Notes under the pieces: generated by a model
Databases searched by the model: none
Seen by the model: only the letters and a program-made list of their open reading frames with translations
Told to the model about the DNA's origin: nothing
Origin: Ettlia oleoabundans
Lineage: Eukaryota; Chlorophyta; Chlorophyceae; Chlamydomonadales
DNA: 11,537 nucleotides
Assembly (NCBI GenBank): GCA_019693395.1
Contig: JAAMXP010003056.1
Coordinates: forward strand, 1 to 11,537
Reading direction: 5' to 3'
In this document: positions 1 through 5,832 of the stretch, piece after piece
Numbering within the stretch: the stretch's first letter is position 1
How the letters are laid out: each line of letters begins with the position of its first letter
Translations under genes and position numbers: made by a program

Positions 1-133
1 GGCTATCTTGCCATCCAGTACTGCGGGGAGTGACACGTCTGCTTTTTTGCTAGCCTTCCTGGGCTGTTCTGAGCTTTGCAGGTGCCAATTGCCATTTCTG
101 GTGATCACACTCTGCTGCTGTTCGTGCGTGCAG
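1..133 (+). other. 3' part of a CPR intron
   Basis: No reading frame here resembles the CPR segment expected just upstream (the GFLQERA region). The stretch ends in GTGCAG directly before the exon coding KKLG and LFFGCR. It is therefore read as the end of an intron whose donor lies left of the window. The acceptor at 131-133 is phase 1. Confidence 0.6.
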
Positions 134-1166
134 GAAAGAAGCTTGGCACCGCACAGCTGTTCTTTGGATGCCGCACCCGCCGCCATGATTTCATCTACGA
201 GGCGGAGCTGGAGGAGGCAGTAAGCAGCGGCGCGCTCACACAGGTGGGCAAATTGACTGTAACGGTTGCTAGCATACACATCAGCATGGCAATTGGTAAT
301 GTGGCTGAAGTTAGCATTTATGTGGAGATAGCTGCATCTAGGTACTGGCACGTGCAGCAGCATGCAAGTCGAATGTGGGCGTCATGCTGGCAGAGATAGA
401 GGCAAGCATGGGTGCAGCTTGTGTGACAAGTTTAATGTTTGCTCCCGTTTATGGACGTGCATTCCGCTGCTTGGCTTTCTGCAGCTGCATGTTGCGTTCT
501 CTAGGGAGAAGCCGCAGAAGGAGTACGTGCAGCACCTGATGGAGGCCCATGCCGCAGAGGTGTGGGCAATCTTGAGCGACTCAGGTGAGCGTCTTTGCAT
601 GCTTGGGGCGATCCTGTGTGGCCAGCTATCCACCAGGCGGACCGAGTCTGGATCAAGGACAGGGCGAAGCCTGCAGGCCTGCAGGCAGGCTTCATGGCGC
701 CGTTCATCACAACACCACCAGTTTGGAGCGGTTACGTATTCCAGTCAACAACAACATCTTTGGTCTCTTAGGGCATGCTGAACCCCGGACCTTGTTGGAC
801 GCTCTTGTTGCCTGTAGCTGGCGGCTTCCTGTATGTTTGTGGGGATGCCAGCCATATGGCCAAGGACGTGCACCAGATCCTGCATGTGATTGCTGCTAAG
901 GTGCGCCAGTGCAGCTTGGTGCAGGGTTGCCATGGGCCCTTGCACCGCCGCCAAAGGCAGGCCACGCGAAAGGCAGCGCACCTGCCTGACACATGTGGAA
1001 CCTGACGTTGCATTGTTTCTCGTGCACCGTGTTGTGGCTAACACTTGCACGCCTGCATGATGATGCTGTATGGATACTGCAGGCCACAGGATGCTCACAG
1101 CTCCAGGCAGAGGCGATGGTAAAGAAGCTCATGGATAGCGGGAGATACCTGCGAGATGTCTGGTAG
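134..1166 (+). CDS. CPR: NADPH-cytochrome P450 reductase, C-terminal part (5' partial)
   Basis: This is the NADPH-binding end of the diflavin reductase that passes electrons from NADPH through FAD and FMN to microsomal cytochromes P450. Four exons join in frame: 134-243, 485-584, 818-900 and 1083-1166 (introns phase 0, 1 and 0; donors GTGGGC, GTGAGC, GTGCGC). About 125 residues are encoded. Visible family motifs in order: LFFGCR, DFIYEAEL, AFSREKPQKEYVQHL (Ser, Arg, Lys, Tyr and Gln align with the residues that hold the NADPH 2'-phosphate in rat POR), YVCGDASHMAKDVH (with the conserved active-site Cys), AEAMVKKL, and the end RYLRDVW, where the Asp and the FAD-stacking terminal Trp are both kept. 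The first codon (Gly) is split with an exon left of the window; bases 1-133 read as intron. The membrane anchor, FMN domain and most of the FAD domain lie upstream, outside the window. All catalytic residues visible here are intact. Family identity is very secure; a diflavin paralogue such as sulfite reductase is unlikely given the exact CPR-type terminus. Confidence 0.93.
669..686. repeat. 18-bp perfect palindrome in CPR intron
   Basis: GCCTGCAGGCCTGCAGGC equals its own reverse complement over all 18 bases. It lies inside the second complete CPR intron (585-817), about 130 nt before the acceptor. It contains two CCTGCAGG words. It could be chance, a hairpin in the pre-mRNA or a trace of an insertion; nothing else in the intron points to a function. 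Confidence 0.6.
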
Positions 1167-1306
1167 TCTCGCCGTTGCGCTATCACGTCCCTTTCATCCA
1201 TGATTTAATTCACCCAGCCGATTCCTGGGTTGTTGGCCTCGCTTTTGCTCCCTGCTGACTCATATGCTCCTTTTCAGCATGTCCGCATGTGCGTACTAAT
1301 CCGCCA

Positions 1307-1311
1307 TGTAA
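1307..1311 (+). terminator. TGTAA poly(A) signal, probably of CPR
   Basis: TGTAA is the usual near-upstream polyadenylation word in chlorophyte nuclear mRNAs. This copy lies 141 nt after the CPR stop codon, a plausible 3' UTR length, and is followed by a T-rich patch. The pentamer is short and also occurs by chance elsewhere (for example in the intron at 258-262), so the call rests on position. Confidence 0.45.
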
Positions 1312-1627
1312 ATTTTCTCAGGTCGGCGTAGACTCAGCACATTGATGTGGCCATCTTAGTACAACATAGAGGTTGGGCAGCTGGCACTCCTGCCACTCCT
1401 GCGGCGTCTTTAGAGCTGCCTGTTAGCCTTTCTTACCTCTTTATGGGGAGCAACCCCAACCCCTCCTACCCCATTCTATTTTAAACACATCATGTGCTGG
1501 TCATGCTGCTGCTTGCTGGGTAACTGCTTGCTGATACCCAGATGCCATTATGGGGGCCTACCATACCTTAATTCCTGGGTTTACAGACCGCTCACCTCGC
1601 AGGCGGCTGCCTCCAGGGCTTCTAAAA

Positions 1628-1826
1628 CAAGGCGTATGGGCGTATGACACGCCCCAAAAAACCAATTTGGGGCAAATACGCCCTCTAGGCGTGCGGTAGC
1701 ATGCCTTATTGATGTTCCGGCGCCGCAGGCGAGGCGTAAGAAATACAGTTGCAGTACATGCCCCAAACAGTCCACTCTAGGCCCACTACGCCCAGCTTTC
1801 CCCAAGGCGTGAAATCTGACGCCTTG
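1628..1826. repeat. Segment of inverted GGCGT/ACGCC words, foldback-like
   Basis: CAAGGCGT at 1628-1635 and its inverse ACGCCTTG at 1819-1826 bracket a 199-bp stretch. Inside it, GGGCGTAT (1638-1645) pairs with ATACGCCC (1676-1683), and GCCCCAA (1651-1657) pairs with TTGGGGC (1667-1673), giving one stacked imperfect hairpin. A second CAAGGCGT (1803-1810) pairs perfectly with ACGCCTTG at 1819-1826 over an 8-nt loop. The pattern could be a decayed miniature foldback element or a set of local hairpins. I see no clear target-site duplication and no coding capacity. Confidence 0.4.
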
Positions 1827-1851
1827 ACACTTTTCTGTTTTGAAAGCCCTG

Positions 1852-1853
<2 letters not shown>

Positions 1854-1916
<63 letters not shown>
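1854..1916. repeat. (AG)n dinucleotide microsatellite, 63 nt
   Basis: An uninterrupted AG repeat on the + strand (CT on the other). It gives false long open frames of Arg-Glu or Leu-Ser repeats in several frames. It lies about 690 nt after the CPR stop and about 550 nt before the membrane-protein start. A perfect homopurine mirror repeat of this length can adopt triplex (H-DNA) structure, and GA tracts can be promoter elements, but neither role can be shown here. Confidence 0.97.
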
Positions 1917-1919
<3 letters not shown>

Positions 1920-2463
1920 TCTCAATCTGAGCTGGCGCCCAGTGGCACACGACGACGGGTGTCTTTTGATTAATCATGCACTAGCTCCTCCAGTAACTCT
2001 GACCTATCATCTTACAGGCTGACTCCATACTAACGCTAGCTCGTGTCCCTCACTTGTGAAGTCTTCTTGTGAGCCGCCGCGCTGGATTCATCCGCTCCGT
2101 CGTTCTTGGCGAGTGCACCTATCAGCAGACGGGGAGTCCGCCAAGAGTCTCTCACCGGGACACAGCAAGCCTACCAGCAGAGCCGGAGCCTGCAATGGGC
2201 AAAGGAGAAGCAATTGGGGGCGTGGGTCACCCTGGTAAGGAGTAATCCGTGCTGCAACGATGCTGAAGCTGGAACGGCCTATAATGCTTCCAGAACGTAA
2301 TGGTTCGATGGCAGAGCAGAGGCACTTGGCACCGCCCCGTGAATAATGGTGCTTCACCTTGGGTACGTGATGCCTTTTCCCCATTCGCCAGCTCCTGTAG
2401 CGGCAGGACATTACTGTAGAAAGAGCCAAGTAAAACACTCGTCAATGCTCTGCATTGCAGATA

Positions 2464-3462
2464 ATGTATCTACTTTTTGCCGTCCGCCTGGACAACTTGT
2501 TGACGCCACGGCCGCCACGGAAAGTGCTGGTGTCGCTACTGCTCTACTGCACCGTCTGCCTGGTCCTCATCCTATGGCGACAGAGTGGCTGGCGCTTTAG
2601 CAGTTACACACGCTGGCGTGAGGTCCTGGCTGCCCTGCTTCGCGTCTGCGGCTCCGGCCTGGGGCTGTGGGCTGCGCTGACAGGGCAGCTGCTGGCAGTG
2701 ATGCCGGACACAGCCGCGGCTGGAGCAGTGGCCCACCTGGCCCTAGTAATATTCGCTTGCGGGGGGCCCTCATGCGTGCATGCGGCTCTAGCTTGGCGTG
2801 TGCGGTTCTGGTGAGTTTCTGGTGCTGCTGCCCTGCAAGTGCTAGCTGAGGGCTGTGCGTTGCTGCTTGCTGGCGTAGCCTCTGCTTGCATTTCCCTTTG
2901 CTTCCTCACTCGCCACTGCCCACCCTTACCATTGGTCCCTATTCGTAGGTTGAGCGCGCTTGTGCAGGCGTTTCTGGTGTGGACCATTGCTACTCAGCAC
3001 GCCAGCTACTGCAGCGTGCCCGCTCTAACCAACCCCGCAGCACAACGCCACACCCATCGCCTCTTCACCTGGCTCAGCACGCAGGCCTACACCCTGCCGC
3101 TGCCGCTGTCAGGCCATGTGCAGGCTGATCCGCTGACCAAATGCATCACAGTGCTGGGCTGGCTGCACACCACCATCGGCCTGCTGGTGCCCCTCGTTTG
3201 GGAGGCGCTGGCTGAAGCGCGGCTGTTCCGACAGCACCAGCGTCAGGCGTTGATGGTGGGGGCACCTCTGGAGCGAGGCGTCAATGCCACAATCTTCAGA
3301 TCCATTGCCTTCTTGACTGAGGAGGGCAGCAGCCTAACTGTCATTGCCATGTTGTCGGTGCTGCTGGCACTTACGTGGGACTGGTGTGCTGCGCTTGCAG
3401 TGCCTCGTGAGCAGCGCACCTGGCTGGGAGGCACGTGGCTGAAAATGGCTGCTTCGCGCTGA
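2464..3462 (+). CDS. Multi-pass membrane protein of unknown function
   Basis: I do not recognise this family. Two exons, 2464-2810 and 2949-3462, join through a clear GTGAGT...GTAG intron (phase 2, the split codon is Trp116) to give a 286-residue protein. Hydrophobic segments at about residues 20-38, 54-80, 86-110, 115-131, 181-203 and 243-260 suggest five or six membrane spans. Between spans 4 and 5 is a loop with several His, Pro and Thr residues; between 5 and 6 is a polar loop rich in Arg, Gln and Glu. The intron frame and the hydrophobic pattern on both sides of it support a real gene. The start is uncertain: ATG 2464 is the first in frame after a stop at 2431, but a CAG acceptor ends at 2460, so the true start may lie in an upstream exon. 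No transporter signature, glycosyltransferase motif or signal peptide is evident. The context gives no functional clue. Confidence 0.62.
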
Positions 3463-3606
3463 CCAGGGCACCCTTGCTACTAGCATCTCCTCCTTACCAA
3501 TGTTGCCTGGTTGGTGCTAGCTTGATAGCTTCCATAAGTGTTGCTTGATCGTGCTTTATCTGCTACCACAGCCTCACGCTCGGCACTGTGTTATGCAACC
3601 CTCTGC

Positions 3607-3634
3607 CGTCCTTGCACAACCGTCCTTGCACAAC
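3607..3634. repeat. 14-bp perfect tandem duplication
   Basis: CGTCCTTGCACAAC occurs twice back to back (3607-3620 and 3621-3634) without mismatch, followed directly by AATCTC. It looks like a recent replication-slippage duplication in non-coding DNA. No function is implied. Confidence 0.9.
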
Positions 3635-4204
3635 AATCTCGATCAATCTTCTCCACTGGCAGATGTCACTTTGAATTAGCAAAAAGCAGGTGTTCTTTAC
3701 CCCAGCCGTTCGCATTTTCCCATTTGCCAACCCTTGCCAGTAATGGATTTGGCCGCTTGCTTTTGGCTTCTTCGCCTCACGACCTTTCTCCTTTAATTGT
3801 CTGCCCCCTCACTGTTTGCCTGCTTGCAAGTACTGCCTTCTATTGTGCGACGCCCTCATGGGTTCCTGGACGCCCTCCAAGTGGGATCCTTAATTGCAAA
3901 GAATCAACTGCAACTGTACTGCTGACCGCAGCCTGCCTTGTGCGCCTGGTCATTGCACCAGCGCGCGTGATAAGTGCAATCTCGAAGCCAGGTGTCTATT
4001 GTCCAAAGCAAGGTGATTTGCATTGTTGAGTAGCTTAGGTAATTAGCTCACCACGTGCAGGTTAGTAACGCTAGCCTTGCACTCCTCTGCTTCTGGCAAC
4101 TGGCACAGCTACTGGTGCCGCGTCATGCAGCCCTGCATTCAGGATCTCACGATGCACAGTATGGAGCTTCCAAAAAAAAACTTAACTGATGTTCATCCGT
4201 TGCC

Positions 4205-4244
4205 TTTGTACCGTTGTACTTTTGTACGTTAGTGCATTTGTACT
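4205..4244. repeat. 8-bp-periodic TTGTAC array (possible regulatory cluster)
   Basis: Five consecutive octamers follow the pattern TTTGTACN: 4205-4212, 4213-4220, 4221-4228, a decayed unit 4229-4236, and 4237-4244. Four exact TTGTAC words start at 4206, 4214, 4222 and 4238. GTAC is the known core bound by SBP-domain factors such as the Chlamydomonas copper regulator CRR1. The cluster lies about 310-350 nt before the ATG at 4558, so a promoter role is possible. On RNA the same array gives four UGUA words, the motif read by CFIm25 or Pumilio proteins, so a 3'-end role for the upstream gene is an alternative. The repeat is seen directly; function is inference. Confidence 0.6.
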
Positions 4245-4557
4245 GCCTGTGGATTTCTGCCCCCGCCTGCCTGCAGCACCAGGTCGCAAATGTCCAGCGA
4301 TTCGTAAGCACAGCACTCAAGCACACCAGACAGGGGGTGCCCGCTTGTTTCGCGGTGCAGGCCTCCGCTGGGGGAACAGGTGACTAACTCGACTGAGGGG
4401 TCAGAATTGCATTCGCGCCGCGTGCGCCACTCGGCGATCATCACATTGCCACTGCTACCGCCAGCCACGTGTTGCCGCCCAGGAGGGGGCGAGCGCCGCA
4501 TCGCGCCGCTCATACCGGTTAGGCTGCCACCCCTCGCAGGCAGCAAGCATCCACCCC

Positions 4558-5212
4558 ATGGCCTGGACGGAGCAGGTTCAAGTCAACCGTGCCCAAGTGG
4601 CCAAGGCTATGGGTGCCAAGCCCACCAAGCGCAGGCTGTTGCAAACCCAACCACGGCAGCCTCCCAACAGCTCACTGGGGCCCATTGCGCTGGTTGCTGC
4701 TCTGGTGGGTGGTGCTCTCTATTGGAGCAAGGAGGGCCGCAAGCTGCGTGGACGGCGTTTGCCACCGTTTTTGGAGCGGCTGCGCAGCATCATTGCTGGG
4801 AGCCTTGGGCGGGGCGCTGGCACGAGTTCCCACCGGCACCTTGCATCCGCAGCACCGGCACCTGCACAGCAGCCAGCACAAGAATGGCGGCAGCAGACGC
4901 CTCGCTCGCTAGCAGCGAGCGCAGCAGAGCAGCGCTTTCAACACCAGCAGCAGCAGCAGGCATGTGGCGTGGGCAACATTGCTGTGTTGTGTGCCGTGCC
5001 TTTGTGGATGCAGTGTAATATTTGGCAGCTATTGCATGGTCTACGACAGTCCCTCACATATCTGGACAGTTGTTTTTGTGCATGCTGCCACGAATGTGCG
5101 GATTTGAGGGCATGACTCGTTTGCCTCCTCCCTGCAGGCAACTAGGCCGACTTCTGCAAGTGCTACAAGCGGGGGAAAAAACAAGAAAAAGAAAAGCAAG
5201 AAGAAAAGGTAA
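4558..5212 (+). CDS. Small hypothetical protein, one predicted membrane segment and Lys-rich tail
   Basis: Not recognised. ATG 4558 has a good context (CCACCCCATGGCC) and opens a frame with a basic N-terminus, a hydrophobic Gly/Ala/Val/Leu segment at residues 40-56, an Arg/Lys-rich stretch (58-67), an Ala/Pro/Gln-rich linker and a Gln run (about 129-134). The frame stays open to 5115, but a good CTGCAG acceptor at 5132-5137 leads into 5138-5212, which encodes a Ser/Thr-rich link and the basic end GGKNKKKKSKKKR before TAA. Joining 4558-4968 to 5138-5212 (donor GTGGGC, phase 0) gives 161 residues. A GC-AG intron starting at 4961 right after the Gln codons would also keep frame. If the intron is not spliced the protein is 185 residues without the Lys tail. 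A single-pass protein with its basic tail in the cytosol or stroma would fit, but topology is not determinable. Gene reality is moderate. Confidence 0.45.
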
Positions 5213-5832
5213 TACATGTGTTAGTCGCCTCGGAGCGAATCGGTAACGCCTGGGCGGCATGAAGGTGCAGAATGCGCCGAGGCAGTGTGAGGCTCAGCCG
5301 CCAACTTGTGATTGTTGATATCCACCTGCAACTCGTTCCTTTCCTTGCTCGCTCTACCCTCTTGTTTCAAGAACGATCTAACTTGGAAAGAGGAGATCTG
5401 CCGAAGCACCCTTCCGAAGCAGTGCGCAGTCCACGCAGCACGGTTTCAGGGGATGCACCTGAGCTAAGGGGAAATGTCTGACTTTTTGCTGCGTGCACAT
5501 TTTGCTGTTTGCTGCTGTTGTTGAAATCACATTGGCAGAAGTAGCGAAGTCTAGCACTGGGGGCCCCAGACGGCCATCCTCCAGGCTCTGCCGTTCAAGA
5601 ATGAAATCCCTTAACAAACCACCGAGTACTTGAGCGCTGAATCCCCTGCGGGCAAGTCCTGGGCTCGCGCAGGGTTCTATCATTCTCTATGGGTGGGGAA
5701 GCTAGTGGGGCTGGCTGTGGTTTCGGCAGCCCCACTAGCGAGCCGCTTCCAGAGATCAGAAATCTCCCCAATGGATTTGCAAAGCCCGCCTTTTTCGCCT
5801 ATCGCAGGGGCGACGCCGGCATTCACATAGCC
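5213..5832. other. Gap between the small-protein gene and the KH gene
   Basis: No supported exon here. The stretch should contain the 3' end of the gene before it and the promoter and 5' UTR of the KH gene. A CACATAG acceptor-like site sits directly before the KH start codon, so a 5' UTR intron is possible. In the KH frame the sequence is open back to an ATG at 5689, which would add 48 residues to the N-terminus. That extension has no recognisable feature and spans the perfect stem-loop at 5701-5739, so the downstream ATG is preferred. Confidence 0.45.
5701..5739. repeat. 13-bp perfect inverted repeat (stem-loop)
   Basis: GCTAGTGGGGCTG (5701-5713) and CAGCCCCACTAGC (5727-5739) are exact reverse complements with a 13-nt spacer. 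The stem is GC-rich and should fold stably in RNA or single-stranded DNA. It sits about 95 nt before the KH-gene ATG, so it would fall in the 5' UTR if transcription starts upstream. There is no T-run after it, and in a nuclear genome it would not be an intrinsic terminator. Confidence 0.75.

Larger units (their letters stand above)
1167..2463. other. Intergenic region between CPR and the membrane-protein gene
   Basis: This 1.3-kb gap starts with the CPR 3' UTR. It then holds the GGCGT/ACGCC-rich segment (1628-1826) and the AG microsatellite (1854-1916), and ends with the likely 5' UTR of the next gene. An ATG at 2195 is followed by an open frame to a good donor, G|GTAAGG at 2235. Spliced to the acceptor at 2460 it would enter the wrong frame for the membrane protein, so it is more likely 5' UTR sequence or a short upstream frame. 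The only frame that splices in phase from 2234 to 2461 is open from 2073 but contains no ATG. No other gene is seen on either strand. Confidence 0.5.
3463..4557. other. Long gap: 3' UTR, intergenic and upstream region of the next gene
   Basis: No exon with convincing coding character is seen in these 1.1 kb. An open frame at 3538-4029 (163 residues) has no family resemblance, no flanking splice context and a T/C-rich, Cys/Ser/Leu-heavy composition typical of non-coding DNA here. No TGTAA word follows the stop of the membrane-protein gene within this gap. Notable items are a 14-bp tandem duplication (3607-3634), a run of nine A (around 4172) and the TTGTAC array (4205-4244). Confidence 0.5.

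Noticed and set aside
1581..1925. Open frames with long Leu-Ser or Arg-Glu repeats
   Set aside because: Produced by the AG/CT microsatellite read in different frames, not by a gene.
2301..2316. GGTTCGATGG, resembling a tRNA T-arm
   Set aside because: No acceptor stem, D-arm or anticodon arm at the right distances on either strand. No tRNA or rRNA was recognised anywhere in the window.
3538..4029. 163-residue + strand open frame after the membrane-protein gene
   Set aside because: No recognisable motif, no link by splice sites to a neighbour and a non-coding base composition.
4903..4921. 8-bp inverted repeat with a 3-nt loop (CGCTCGCT / AGCGAGCG)
   Set aside because: Falls in Ala/Ser codons of a predicted coding region where such GC-rich words arise easily; no regulatory context.
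4380..5018. 212-residue + strand open frame
   Set aside because: Overlaps the gene at 4558 in another frame; no hydrophobic or domain pattern, Cys/Ser/Ala-rich noise. The frame from 4558 has a better start context and a consistent terminal exon.
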